A stretch of DNA of 32,802 nt from an uncultured Terriglobus sp. (lineage in GTDB: Bacteria; Acidobacteriota; Terriglobia; Terriglobales; Acidobacteriaceae): the NCBI GenBank assembly GCA_937871605.1, contig CALMRM010000287.1, positions 17,294-50,095 on the forward strand, read 5' to 3'. Within the stretch, counting starts at the first letter, position 1; every line of letters starts with the position of its first letter. A program made the translations under genes and the position numbers. The notes beneath the pieces were generated by a model. That model saw only the letters and a program-made list of their open reading frames with translations, was not told where the DNA came from and ran no database searches. This document shows positions 1 through 7,071 of the stretch, in pieces.

Positions 1-580
1 GGATGATGCCCAGGACGCGCTGCTTCATCTCAGACTGAATCTGCTCTTCCGCGAGCTCACGCTCGGTTACCCGCACGGTTACGGAGTTTGTGGTTGAAGC
101 GACAGGCAGAGCGATGTTGGGCGCTTCATGCTGCTGCCCTTCCTTGAGCGTGATCTCAGAAGAAACAAAGGTCTCAAGCCCGAGCGCGGTGATGGTGAAG
201 CGGTACCTACCGGGCGGCAAACTCACAAAGCGAAAGCGGCCCTCACTGTCAGAGGTAGTTTCGACCGGCGGGACCTTTTCATTGGCTGGAGAGGCAGCAT
301 CTTCTGCCACGCCGGCGGGCAAGGTCTCAAGGGTCACCCTTGCGCCGGGTACAAGGCCCTGATTTACGTCCAGCACCAGGCCAGAGATGCTGCCCTTGCC
401 CGTTTGCAGTTCCTGCTGCTCAGGGGAGGCGCGCACGCCAGGAGCATCGGGCAGCGCCAGCGACGCGGTGGGGCCACCCTGTGCCCCTGCCGCGGCGGGA
501 AGCATCGCAAGGCCGGTGGCAAGCATGGCGACAAGTGGGCGTCCCCGTCGCAAAGGGTGGCATTCGTAGGGTGCAGCCAT
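1..580 (-). CDS. Secreted carboxypeptidase-regulatory-like domain protein, 3' end outside window
   Basis: The reading frame starts at ATG 580 and runs off the left edge, giving 193 codons. Residues 1 to about 34 look like a signal peptide: basic start (ECHPLRRGR), hydrophobic stretch LVAMLATGLAMLPAAAGAQ. Residues about 60-140 read as a carboxypeptidase-regulatory-like (CarboxypepD_reg/CNA-B type) beta-sandwich, with the family pattern 'G.V.D...G.VPGARVTLE ... SD.EGRFRF..LPPGRY.F.ITA.G'. After this comes a charged stretch (ERELAEEQIQSEMKQRVLGII), which I recall preceding the C-terminal part of a secreted family common in Acidobacteria; that is memory, not a search. Because the C-terminus is missing, a TonB-receptor-like continuation cannot be excluded. 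The neighbour at 715-1096 is on the same strand, 134 bases upstream. Confidence 0.75.
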   Translation of the reverse strand, partial: MAAPYECHPLRRGRPLVAMLATGLAMLPAAAGAQGGPTASLALPDAPGVRASPEQQELQTGKGSISGLVLDVNQGLVPGARVTLETLPAGVAEDAASPANEKVPPVETTSDSEGRFRFVSLPPGRYRFTITALGLETFVSSEITLKEGQQHEAPNIALPVASTTNSVTVRVTERELAEEQIQSEMKQRVLGII

Positions 581-714
581 GTACCTTGGACGCTATTGCC
601 GCGCGGCCAATTTGTCAAAGCAACTAGGTTGTAGCCGCATCAACGCGCAGTTTGACCAAAACGGATCCGCGGTCTAGGAGGATCGCAAGCGACGCGCATA
701 GAACAGGTACGGGG

Positions 715-1096
715 TCAGGACCCGGTCGCTTCCGCCTTAGGCGGCACCAGTGTGCCCTGGTGAAACTGCATTTGCCAGCGCCCGTCGCGGTGCATCCACA
801 GGCTGCTGCGCAGGCTCTCTCGCCCGTTCACCACAGTGCGATAGTGCAGCAGAGCCTTGTCGGCTGTCAGGGGTGTGCAGCGCACCTCGCTGATGCGGTG
901 GCGCCGCGCGGGAATGCGCACCAGTTCGCTCACCATGCCCGGCACGATCCCACACTTTGCCGGTTGCGCCAAACTCGCGAAAGTCTTCTGCAAGCAGCGA
1001 TTCGATGCAGTCGCGGCCGCAGTCCGCGCCGACTGCTAACAACTTCTTCTCCAACGGCAGGAGTGTATCGATGAGGTCCACAGCGTTCCGGTCCAT
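715..1096 (-). pseudogene. DUF4440/SnoaL-like protein, split by a one-base frameshift
   Basis: Two overlapping minus-strand frames together give one DUF4440 (NTF2-like) protein of about 125 residues. The N-terminal half starts at ATG 1096 (MDRNAVDLIDTLLPLEKKLL ... ESLLAEDFREFGATGKVWDRAG). The C-terminal half continues in another frame (MVSELVRIPARRHRISEVRC ... ALLHYRTVVNGRESLRSSLWMHRDGRWQMQFHQGT) to the stop at 715. 'LL..DFREFG..G..WD' and 'SLW..RDGRW.M.FHQGT' are typical of DUF4440 proteins. The halves join if one G is removed from the GGG run (CCC at 938-940 on the plus strand). It may be a true pseudogene, a sequencing error in a short homopolymer, or less likely a programmed frameshift. 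The family's function is not established; members have a small ligand-binding or enzyme-like fold. Confidence 0.75.
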
Positions 1097-1129
1097 AGCT
1101 CAAGGATAGAGTGTGCTGGCGCAATACGA

Positions 1130-1221
1130 AAGAGCGTCCGCAACGTGCGCCAAGTTGCCGCAATGTCCGCAGAGAGCTTTGCGAACATGGCGGAACCGTT
1201 GCGAACTCTGCGGACGCTCTT
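1130..1221. repeat. 92-bp imperfect palindrome upstream of lipA
   Basis: The outer 13 bases (AAGAGCGTCCGCA, 1130-1142) are exactly complementary to 1209-1221 (TGCGGACGCTCTT). Aligning the whole segment with its reverse complement inward gives roughly 35 of 46 pairs matched, so it could fold as one long interrupted hairpin. It lies just ahead of lipA and argues against a lipA start at the in-frame GTG 1145, which is inside it. It could be a small mobile palindromic repeat, a structured leader or a regulatory site. Confidence 0.65.
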
Positions 1222-1237
1222 AGGGCTTCACACGGCG

Positions 1238-1243
1238 TACACT
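1238..1243 (+). promoter_or_regulatory. Candidate -10 hexamer of lipA (leaderless start)
   Basis: TACACT lies six bases before GTG 1250 and no Shine-Dalgarno sequence precedes that GTG. The spacing fits transcription starting at or next to the start codon. No clear -35 box is visible, so support is weak alone. The same hexamer precedes the genes starting at 10510, 29593 and 29757. Confidence 0.35.
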
Positions 1244-1249
1244 CTCACT

Positions 1250-2173
1250 GTGAGCCAGTTTGCCCCCAGTCTGGTCCCTGACCTCATCCAGATTGATCTC
1301 TCGCCGAAGAAGGCTGCGCCCAAGCCGGAGTGGCTGAAGGCGCGCGCGCCGGTGGGCGAGACGTTCCACGCGCTCAAGAAGCTGACGCGCGACCTCGGCC
1401 TGCATACCGTATGCGAAAGCGCACACTGCCCCAACATTGGCGAGTGCTGGAACCACAAAACCGCTACCTTCATGATGCTAGGCAATAGCTGCACCCGGCG
1501 CTGCGGCTTTTGCGCGGTGCCCAGCGGCAAGCCAGAGCCCATCGACCATGACGAGCCGCGCCGCGTAGCCTATGCCGTCGCGCAGCTCGGTCTGCAGCAC
1601 GCCGTCATCACCAGCGTGAACCGTGACGACGACAACACCGGTGCCGCACGCGCCTTTGTGGAGGTCATCCGCGAAATTCGCGCGCAAGCTCCAGGCTGCC
1701 AGGTCGAGGTGCTAACGCCGGACTTCCAGGGTACCGAGGAAGCCATCCGCCTGGTCGTCGCCGCGGGTCCGGAAATCCTGAACCACAACATCGAGACCGT
1801 ACCTCGCCTGTACCGCGTGGCCAAGAGCGGCGGCCGCTACGAGCGCAGTCTCGGCTACCTGCGGCTGGCAAAGGAACTGAACCCGCGGCAGGTGACCAAG
1901 ACCGGCATCATCGTGGGCATGGGCGAAGAAACGCACGAACTGCTCGAGGTCTTCCGCGACCTCGCCGCCATCAAAGTCGACATCCTGACCATCGGCCAGT
2001 ACCTACGCCCCTCGAAGGACCACATCCCCATGAAGCGCTACTACACGCCGCAGGAGTTCGCCTTTCTGAAAGAAGAGGCGCTGCGCATGGGCTTCCGCCA
2101 TGTGGAAAGCGGCCCGCTGGTGCGCTCCAGCTACCATGCGCACGAACAGGCGCAATCGACGGGCCTGGCCTGA
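1250..2173 (+). CDS. lipA: Lipoyl synthase
   Basis: Radical-SAM enzyme that inserts two sulfurs into protein-bound octanoyl groups to make the lipoyl cofactor of 2-oxoacid dehydrogenases and the glycine cleavage system. From GTG 1250 the protein has 307 residues, normal for LipA. The auxiliary cluster cysteines are C55, C60 and C66 (CESAHCPNIGEC). The radical-SAM CxxxCxxC triad is C81, C85 and C88 (CTRRCGFC). The family's C-terminal RSSY signature is present (PLVRSSYHAHEQ). The frame stays open upstream to GTG 1145, but those codons lie in a long palindrome and the added residues do not resemble LipA. The sequence recognisable as LipA begins near 'LIQIDLSPKKAAPKPEWLK'. There is no Shine-Dalgarno at 1250, so the start is less certain than the identity. 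lipB is not in the window. Confidence 0.95.
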   Translation: MSQFAPSLVPDLIQIDLSPKKAAPKPEWLKARAPVGETFHALKKLTRDLGLHTVCESAHCPNIGECWNHKTATFMMLGNSCTRRCGFCAVPSGKPEPIDHDEPRRVAYAVAQLGLQHAVITSVNRDDDNTGAARAFVEVIREIRAQAPGCQVEVLTPDFQGTEEAIRLVVAAGPEILNHNIETVPRLYRVAKSGGRYERSLGYLRLAKELNPRQVTKTGIIVGMGEETHELLEVFRDLAAIKVDILTIGQYLRPSKDHIPMKRYYTPQEFAFLKEEALRMGFRHVESGPLVRSSYHAHEQAQSTGLA

Positions 2174-2220
2174 TTTTAGGGATTGACTTTCACGAGTCGA
2201 TAAGCATCAGATAGGAATGG

Positions 2221-2249
2221 CTCCCCACCGTTGCTGACACGGCGGGGAG
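2221..2249 (+). terminator. Hairpin after lipA, possible terminator without U-tract
   Basis: CTCCCCACCG at 2221-2230 pairs with CGGCGGGGAG at 2240-2249 with a single A.C mismatch, leaving a 9-base loop. It begins 47 bases after the lipA stop. No run of T follows, so intrinsic termination is uncertain. Confidence 0.35.
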
Positions 2250-2271
2250 GTTGGGAAGCAAGGCTCACGTC

Positions 2272-2376
2272 CTACGACATGTGTCTTGCCCAAGTCACCA
2301 GCAGGAATAGGAGAATTTCTCCCGGGACCTGCATGGTGAAGCTGCGACAACGAAACCGAAATGGCTGCATCGTCAT
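2272..2376 (-). CDS. Possible 34-residue small hydrophobic peptide
   Basis: On the minus strand an AGAAAGGAG sequence lies just before ATG 2376, with a second in-frame ATG six bases later at better spacing. The ORF encodes a basic N-terminal part (QPFRFRCRSF) followed by a short apolar stretch (VPGEILLFLLVTWA) and ends at 2272. The region immediately upstream on the same strand forms two adjacent stem-loops (2395-2443). A short peptide with an apolar segment and a structured leader could be a type I toxin-like peptide or a leader peptide, but no family was recognised. The whole ORF may be fortuitous. The 2174-2622 gap holds no other convincing gene. Confidence 0.25.
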   Translation of the reverse strand: MTMQPFRFRCRSFTMQVPGEILLFLLVTWARHMS

Positions 2377-2394
2377 AGCTCCTTTCTGTGAGAT

Positions 2395-2443
2395 CGCTTC
2401 CAAGGTTGCAGCCTTGGAAGCGTTTCGCTTTTCAGGGCGAAAC
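2395..2443. other. Two adjacent perfect stem-loops in the lipA-apt gap
   Basis: CGCTTCCAAGG (2395-2405) pairs perfectly with CCTTGGAAGCG (2412-2422) over 11 bp around a 6-base loop. Directly after it, GTTTCGC (2422-2428) pairs with GCGAAAC (2437-2443) around an 8-base loop. On the plus strand the first hairpin is followed by TTTCGCTTTT, so it could terminate transcription from lipA. On the minus strand the pair sits just upstream of the Shine-Dalgarno of the small ORF at 2272-2376. The two folds share one base. Confidence 0.5.
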
Positions 2444-2610
2444 TGGTCACTTCCTCGGTGCCCCGTAGCGGTCAGCCCCACAGATCGGCAGTTCCAATCT
2501 AAGCACGTTTATTCAACAGGTTGTTTGCCCTACTGGCACGCCGCATCATCTGCAGCACGGGCGTGCACTGCCACATACAGCTAATTGGGCGTGGCATGCA
2601 ACAGCGCCGG

Positions 2611-2616
2611 TAGAAT
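2611..2616 (+). promoter_or_regulatory. Candidate -10 hexamer of apt (leaderless start)
   Basis: TAGAAT lies six bases before the apt ATG at 2623, with no Shine-Dalgarno between. This fits a leaderless transcript. A clear -35 at the normal distance is not seen. Confidence 0.35.
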
Positions 2617-2622
2617 AGGCGC

Positions 2623-3162
2623 ATGTCCCACCCGATCAACTGCGAGCCGCTCAAAGACCTCATCCGCACCGTGCCGGACTTCCCCAAGCCGGGCATCCTG
2701 TTCTACGACATCACCACGCTGCTGAAGGACAAGGCAGGCTTTGCGCAGATGATCGACGCCTTTGCGGCGTACTACATCGACAAGCAGGTGGATCTGGTGC
2801 TGGGCATAGAGGCGCGCGGCTTCATCTTTGGTCCCGCCATGGCGTACCGGCTGAACGCGGGATTTGTGCCTGTGCGCAAGCCGCGCAAGCTGCCCGCGCC
2901 CACGGCCAAGGTGACCTACGACCTGGAGTATGGCTCTGACTCGCTCGAAATCCACCTGGACGCCATCCAACCCGGGCAGCGCGTCGTCATCGTAGACGAC
3001 CTCTTGGCGACAGGCGGCACCATGCAGGCAACGGTGCAGCTTGTAAAGCAGTTGGGCGGCGAAATAGCGGGCGTGGCCTTTGCGGTAGAACTCGACTTCC
3101 TGAAGGGCCGCTCCAAATTCCCGGATGTAGATGTCTACAGCCTTTTGCACTACGACGAGTAA
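2623..3162 (+). CDS. apt: Adenine phosphoribosyltransferase
   Basis: Cytoplasmic purine-salvage enzyme that joins adenine and PRPP to make AMP and pyrophosphate. The protein has 179 residues, the normal length for Apt. The N-terminus (LKDLIRTVPDFPKPGILFYDITTLL) is the typical Apt opening. 'VLGIEARGFIFGPAMAYRL' is the conserved flexible-loop region. The PRPP-binding motif VVIVDDLLATGGT is at residues 121-133. ATG 2623 is the natural start; just before it there is a -10-like TAGAAT but no Shine-Dalgarno. The next gene starts 32 bases downstream with its own strong ribosome binding site. Confidence 0.97.
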   Translation: MSHPINCEPLKDLIRTVPDFPKPGILFYDITTLLKDKAGFAQMIDAFAAYYIDKQVDLVLGIEARGFIFGPAMAYRLNAGFVPVRKPRKLPAPTAKVTYDLEYGSDSLEIHLDAIQPGQRVVIVDDLLATGGTMQATVQLVKQLGGEIAGVAFAVELDFLKGRSKFPDVDVYSLLHYDE

Positions 3163-3194
3163 GCCACTAGCGATAGTTCGCCTGAGGAGGCGTT

Positions 3195-4106
3195 GTGGCG
3201 GTTCCTAACTACCAGGTGTTCATGGTGCCCATCCTCTCTGTCGCGCGCGACGGCATCGTTCATACGACAGCTGACTTTGAAGCTGGTGCTGCAGATTTGC
3301 TCAAGCTGTCAGTTGACGACAGAGCAGAGATGTTGTCGAGCGGCAGCATGACTGTGCTGCGTGACCGGGTAGGCTGGGCTTTTTACCACATGTACCGAGC
3401 AGGACTGCTAGACCGGCCAGCGCGTGGTCGATATGTCATAACTCCGCGAGGACAGCAAGCTCTCCAAGATAGCCCGCAGGGTATAGACCAGAAGTACCTC
3501 AAGCAGTTCGCAAGCTACAGGGAATACCTGACAAAGTCTAAGGAGGCAGTTCCTTCGTCTACTGAAGCACCTACGAATGAACCCGCTACGCAAACGCCGC
3601 AGGGTGCTATCGAAGCTGCGTACAAGGTCCTGCAACAACAACTTGCTGCCGAACTGCTGGAACAAGTAATGGCCAAGTCGCCTGCCTTCTTTGAAGATCT
3701 CGTACTCAAACTCTTGGTCAAGATGGGGTACGGTGGTTCAGAGCAGGACGCACGTGTTACAGGTCGCTCTGGCGATGGCGGTATAGACGGACTGATCAAC
3801 GAAGTTCGGCTTGGTTTAGATCGAATATACGTACAGGCAAAGCGCTGGCAGAACAAAGTTGGCACACCAGAGATGCGCGACTTTGTCGGTAGCTTGGCAG
3901 GTGGCGGAGCACACAAAGGTGTATTCATCACGACTTCAGGTTTTCAGCCGGGTGTCTCCGAGTACCTCCGCGGCGTGCAGCACCGAGTAGTGCTCATCGA
4001 TGGTCCTCGGCTGGCAGAACTCTGTATCCAGTTCGGCGTCGGTGTTCTAGTTGAGGGTGCTTACCACATCAAGAGAATCGATCTGTCATTCTTCGAAGCG
4101 GAGTAG
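3195..4106 (+). CDS. mrr: Mrr-type restriction endonuclease (type IV-like)
   Basis: 303 residues. The N-terminal half (about 1-95) matches the Mrr N-terminal winged-helix domain (VPNYQVFMVPILSVARDG ... RVGWAFYHMYRAGLLDRPARGRYVITPRG). A polar linker rich in T, P and E (about 113-138) follows. The C-terminal Mrr_cat domain begins near 'FFEDLVLKLLVKMGYGG'. Its PD-(D/E)xK-like site can be placed at D198 (GDGGIDG) and Q214-x-K216 (YVQAKRW). Mrr proteins cut foreign, usually methylated, DNA. The start is GTG 3195, preceded by GAGGAGG. No methyltransferase or specificity subunit is nearby, which fits a solitary type IV enzyme. Codon choice looks less GC-biased than in neighbouring genes, suggesting acquisition by transfer; this was judged by eye. 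The gene is convergent with 4123-4389. Confidence 0.9.
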   Translation: MAVPNYQVFMVPILSVARDGIVHTTADFEAGAADLLKLSVDDRAEMLSSGSMTVLRDRVGWAFYHMYRAGLLDRPARGRYVITPRGQQALQDSPQGIDQKYLKQFASYREYLTKSKEAVPSSTEAPTNEPATQTPQGAIEAAYKVLQQQLAAELLEQVMAKSPAFFEDLVLKLLVKMGYGGSEQDARVTGRSGDGGIDGLINEVRLGLDRIYVQAKRWQNKVGTPEMRDFVGSLAGGGAHKGVFITTSGFQPGVSEYLRGVQHRVVLIDGPRLAELCIQFGVGVLVEGAYHIKRIDLSFFEAE

Positions 4107-4122
4107 CGCGCCTGCTTACGCG

Positions 4123-4389
4123 TCAGAGCGATAGTTTCACAATGCGCAGTGTGTCGTCCGCGCGCAAATAGCCCTTGCGGCGAAACCATGCCTCCATGCG
4201 CTCCTGCAGCAGCGGGAGCGGCACCAGTAGTCCAGCTTCCATCAGCCCGTCCGCAACGGGCAGGGTGTCGTCGAAGATGGCATCGTTGGTGAAGTTGCGC
4301 ATGGCGAAGTTGTCGATCCAGGCGATGGGACACGGGCTAACCTCGCCCGCCGCAGTCACCCGCTCGATACGCAGGGTGTGCAGGAACAT
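4123..4389 (-). CDS. Small conserved-looking protein of unknown function
   Basis: An 88-residue protein from ATG 4389, beginning MFLHTLRIERVTAAGEVSPC and ending DDTLRIVKLSL. It has no signal peptide or membrane segment and is acidic in the middle (DNFAMRNFTNDAIFDDTLP). I do not recognise a family. It starts 4 bases after the stop of the lactonase-fold gene, so the two are probably co-transcribed and perhaps translationally coupled. The close spacing is the main reason to believe it is real. Confidence 0.65.
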   Translation of the reverse strand: MFLHTLRIERVTAAGEVSPCPIAWIDNFAMRNFTNDAIFDDTLPVADGLMEAGLLVPLPLLQERMEAWFRRKGYLRADDTLRIVKLSL

Positions 4390-4393
4390 TGGG

Positions 4394-5542
4394 CTAGGCC
4401 CACACGATCATGCACGCACCGGGCAGAGCGGTACTGCTGTGTTGCTGTCCCAGCACACCGGTTGTTGGGTCGCGCGGGAAGACGGTAAGATTGTCCGTGC
4501 CGTAGACGTTCGCGGCCAAGAGCCACTTGCCGGTGGTGTCCAGCGCGATGCAACGGTTCTCGGCACCGTTCTTCACCGGCGTGCCGACCGGCTGCAAAGT
4601 GCCGTCGCGCTGCACCGCCCAGGTGCTGATCGTATTGCTGTCGCGCACGCTGCCATACAGGAAGCGCGCATCGGGCGACAGGACCATGTCGGCGGTGCGG
4701 TTCTTAGCTGGCGCATCCGGCGGCAGGGTGCTGACCGACGCTACGCGCTCCAGCGTGCCACGCTTACCGTCCCAGTGCAGCAGATCGATGCGGTTGCCCA
4801 GCTCGTTGTTGCAGTAGATCCACCTGCCATTCGGGTGAAAGACGAGGTGGCGCGGCGCGCTGCTCGGCGGTGCCGTGTAAAAGGGCGGCGTATGCGGCGT
4901 CAGCCTGGCCGTCGCGGGGTCAAGCCGATAGACATAAATGCGGTCCGCGCCGTAGTCGTTCACCAGCACAAACCCACCGTCGCCCGGTGCCTGCAGGATG
5001 CTGTGGCAGCGGCTGTGCGGCTGCATGCGGTCAGGCCCGTGCACCGCGTCGCCGTAGCTGATGTGCTGCACCGCTGCGGAGAGCGCGCCATCGTTGCCGA
5101 CCCTGTAGGTGGTGATGTCACCCGTGCCCCAGTTCGCCTCCATGCAAACGCGCTCGGTACGGTCCAGCGAAACGAAGTTCGGGATAGTGCCCGTGGTGCT
5201 CTGCCGGTTGATCTCGCGCAGCGGCTCCTGCCCGTCCCCCGCTTGCAGCGCCACCACCTGGGCAATGCCATCCACGATGCACGTGCTGTACAACCGCCTG
5301 CGGTCACGCGTCAGCACCATGCAGTCATTGCCGGGCAGCGCCGCGGCCACCTCCGGCTGGGAAAAGCTGCCGCTGTCCAGGTCGAACTCCGCCGTGAAGA
5401 TGCCCTGCGCTGCTTTGCCAGAGGTACCGACATACGCGCGCTGCCGCTGCAGGGTGGCCGCAGCGACCTGGGCTGAAAGCGCGGTGCGCAGCAACAGCGT
5501 GGCGGCTGGCAGTGTGGTCAGAACGCGTCGGCGCGTGGGCAA
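4394..5542 (-). CDS. Lactonase-family (7-bladed propeller) protein with Tat signal
   Basis: 382 residues. The N-terminus carries a twin-arginine motif (TRRRVLTTLP) followed by an apolar stretch ending near AQVAAA, so export by the Tat pathway is likely. The rest resembles the 6-phosphogluconolactonase/YbhE-type lactonase propeller family, with 'RAYVGTSGKAAQGIFTAEFD' opening the fold and repeated blade motifs such as 'APRHLVFHPNGRWIYCNNEL', 'TADMVLSPDARFLYGSVRDSN' and 'RCIALDTTGKWLLAANVYGT'. Family members hydrolyse 6-phosphogluconolactone or other lactones; an exported one is unlikely to act on a cytoplasmic sugar phosphate, so the substrate is open. The start is TTG 5542, supported by AGGAG seven bases upstream. 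It lies between 5611-6033 and 4123-4389 on the same strand. Confidence 0.85.
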   Translation of the reverse strand: MPTRRRVLTTLPAATLLLRTALSAQVAAATLQRQRAYVGTSGKAAQGIFTAEFDLDSGSFSQPEVAAALPGNDCMVLTRDRRRLYSTCIVDGIAQVVALQAGDGQEPLREINRQSTTGTIPNFVSLDRTERVCMEANWGTGDITTYRVGNDGALSAAVQHISYGDAVHGPDRMQPHSRCHSILQAPGDGGFVLVNDYGADRIYVYRLDPATARLTPHTPPFYTAPPSSAPRHLVFHPNGRWIYCNNELGNRIDLLHWDGKRGTLERVASVSTLPPDAPAKNRTADMVLSPDARFLYGSVRDSNTISTWAVQRDGTLQPVGTPVKNGAENRCIALDTTGKWLLAANVYGTDNLTVFPRDPTTGVLGQQHSSTALPGACMIVWA

Positions 5543-5610
5543 GGTGTCGCTCCTGGGATGCCCAGCCTACTCCTGCCGGTACGTGGGTGGCCAACCAACC
5601 CTCGGCGGCG

Positions 5611-6033
5611 CTACTCGGCTTCCAGGTGCCCGGCGTATTCCTCGGGTTTTACGTCGTCGTTGATGACGGGCAGCAGCGGCAGGTTGAAGGTGCTGCCTGC
5701 CTGATTCACCACGGCGTTCACATGGTCCAGCACCTCGTCCACTGTCATGGTGTACAGCTCGCGGCCGTTGTCGTAGCCGTTCTCTACGATGGTCTTCAGG
5801 TAGCGTCCGGCGGCCTGTGCCGCCGCGTAATCCGTAATGACGAAGCCGGTGCGTCGCTTCATCTCCACCCACGCGATGTTGGGCATGGCAATCCACATGG
5901 GCCGACCGTTTACGTCGAAGCGGATGTCCGTGGCGTCAGCGTGCCGGGTGGCAATGGCGACCATGGTCGCCTTCCAGACGCAGTGCAGTTCCTCGCCGCT
6001 CCAGCGGTCTTCGACCCGAAAATCCTCGTACAT
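5611..6033 (-). CDS. Cytoplasmic protein of unknown function
   Basis: 140 residues from ATG 6033, with AGGGGAG a few bases upstream. The frame remains open further upstream, but that part is antisense to frr and is not credible coding sequence. The protein starts MYEDFRVEDRWSGEELHCVW and ends in an acidic tail (INDDVKPEEYAGHLEAE). It has no signal peptide or membrane segment and shows mixed alpha/beta character. 'RFDVNGRPMWIAMPNIAWVE' looks like a beta-hairpin-rich core. I do not recognise a family. It is divergent from frr and 68 bases upstream of the lactonase-fold gene on the same strand. Confidence 0.75.
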   Translation of the reverse strand: MYEDFRVEDRWSGEELHCVWKATMVAIATRHADATDIRFDVNGRPMWIAMPNIAWVEMKRRTGFVITDYAAAQAAGRYLKTIVENGYDNGRELYTMTVDEVLDHVNAVVNQAGSTFNLPLLPVINDDVKPEEYAGHLEAE

Positions 6034-6222
6034 GCCTGGCTCCCCTGACAGCAAGGGTAGAGGTTGCCGCGCCGCAGGGCAAGGCGGCCACCATGACACC
6101 TGCCCGGCAAGCGGGAGTGCGCCGATGTGCATCCCATAGAATCGACACGTTAGCAGGTGACGAACACCTGTTTGCAGGGCAGAACCCTGGTTGCGCAACA
6201 GGCGCGCTGAAGGAACAAGACG

Positions 6223-6807
6223 ATGGCTTCGCAGATGGCAAACATTCCCGCGTTGAAGGACCTGCAGGTCCAGCTCACGAACAAGATGAAGAAGTCCATT
6301 GAGGACTTTCGCACCAACCTGCTCTCCATCCGCACGGGCCGTGCCAGCGTGCACATGCTGGACAACGTGCGCGTGGACTACTACGGCTCGGAGATGCCCA
6401 TCAACCAGCTGGCACAGGTCTCCGCACCGGAAGCAACGCAGATCGTGGTGCAGCCGTTTGACGTGGGCGTGGTCGGGCTCATTGAAAAGGCCATTCGCAC
6501 CAGCGGTCAGGGCTTCAACCCCATGCACGACGGCAAGGTCATCCGCGTACCCGTGCCGCCCATGACAGAGGAGCGCCGCCGCGACGCCGTCAAGCAGCTC
6601 TCCGGCATCCTGGAAGACCACAAGACCAGCGTCCGCAACATTCGCCGCGACGGCAATGATGTCATCAAGAAGGCCACCAAAGACAAGCTCATCAGCGTCG
6701 ACGATGAGAAGCGCGCCATGGAAGAAACCCAGGGCATGACCGACGCACAGATCAAAACGCTGGAAGAAATGTTCAAGGTAAAGGAAAAGGAATTGATGAC
6801 GGTCTGA
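6223..6807 (+). CDS. frr: Ribosome recycling factor
   Basis: Cytoplasmic factor that, with EF-G, splits the post-termination ribosome. It has 194 residues; the family usually has about 185. The extra length is a short N-terminal piece (MASQMANIPALKDL) before the conserved first helix (MKKSIEDFRTNLLSIRTGRASVHMLDNVRVDYYG). The hinge and domain II (PINQLAQVSAPEATQIVVQP) and the C-terminal helices (RRRDAVKQLSGILEDHKTSVRNIRRDGND) are all intact. ATG 6223 is preceded by GAAGGA at good spacing. A TAGAAT at 6137-6142 could be a -10 box. pyrH and tsf, frequent partners of frr, are not nearby. A hairpin at 6901-6933 probably ends the transcript. Confidence 0.97.
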   Translation: MASQMANIPALKDLQVQLTNKMKKSIEDFRTNLLSIRTGRASVHMLDNVRVDYYGSEMPINQLAQVSAPEATQIVVQPFDVGVVGLIEKAIRTSGQGFNPMHDGKVIRVPVPPMTEERRRDAVKQLSGILEDHKTSVRNIRRDGNDVIKKATKDKLISVDDEKRAMEETQGMTDAQIKTLEEMFKVKEKELMTV

Positions 6808-6866
6808 ACCCGATGCCTACTCACAACGCCGCGTCATCCTGAGCGCAGCGGCATTCTGAACGCAGC

Positions 6867-7046
6867 GTCATCCTGAGCGCAGCGAAGGATCCCTACAATA
6901 GCTCGCACCTGGCATGGTGGTGCGGGCTTTCTTGCGCGAAAGGCCTTAGGCATACGCAACAACACGTCGTGATTTGTTACGAAAAGGTCTTTGCAGGCGG
7001 TGGTGACCCGGACGGCAACGGGATCCTTCGCTACGCTCAGGATGAC
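6867..7046. repeat. Palindrome-ended dispersed repeat element, copy 1
   Basis: The left arm at 6867-6892 (starting GTCATCCTGAGCGCAGCGAA) and the right arm at 7021-7046 are inverted copies matching at 25 of 26 bases. A partial extra copy of the left arm lies at 6833-6850. The ends GTCATCC...GGATGAC and the BamHI-like GGATCC at the inner edge are shared in style with the elements at 21441-21586 and 24799-24979. No transposase is present, so this is a non-autonomous repeat. It fills most of the frr-oxidoreductase gap. Confidence 0.8.
6901..6933 (+). terminator. Intrinsic terminator candidate after frr
   Basis: GCTCGCACC (6901-6909) pairs with GGTGCGGGC (6919-6927) with one G.U wobble around a 9-base loop and is followed by TTTCTT. 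It lies 94 bases after the frr stop, inside the palindrome-ended repeat element. Confidence 0.6.
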
Positions 7047-7071
7047 ACCTTAACCAGCACCAGGAGCAGCA

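Noticed and set aside
711..723. GGGTC-AG-GACCC as a terminator or operator
   Set aside because: The stem is only 5 bp with a 2-base loop, lacks a T-tract and overlaps the pseudogene's stop.
1145..1249. Upstream GTG 1145 as lipA start
   Set aside because: The added 35 residues are encoded by a long palindrome and do not resemble LipA N-termini.
2231..2584. A 117-codon open frame on the plus strand between lipA and apt
   Set aside because: There is no ribosome site and no family resemblance, and it runs through the stem-loops in this gap.
4175..5476. A 433-codon open frame on the plus strand
   Set aside because: It is antisense to the lactonase-fold gene, which has a Tat signal, blade motifs and a ribosome binding site.
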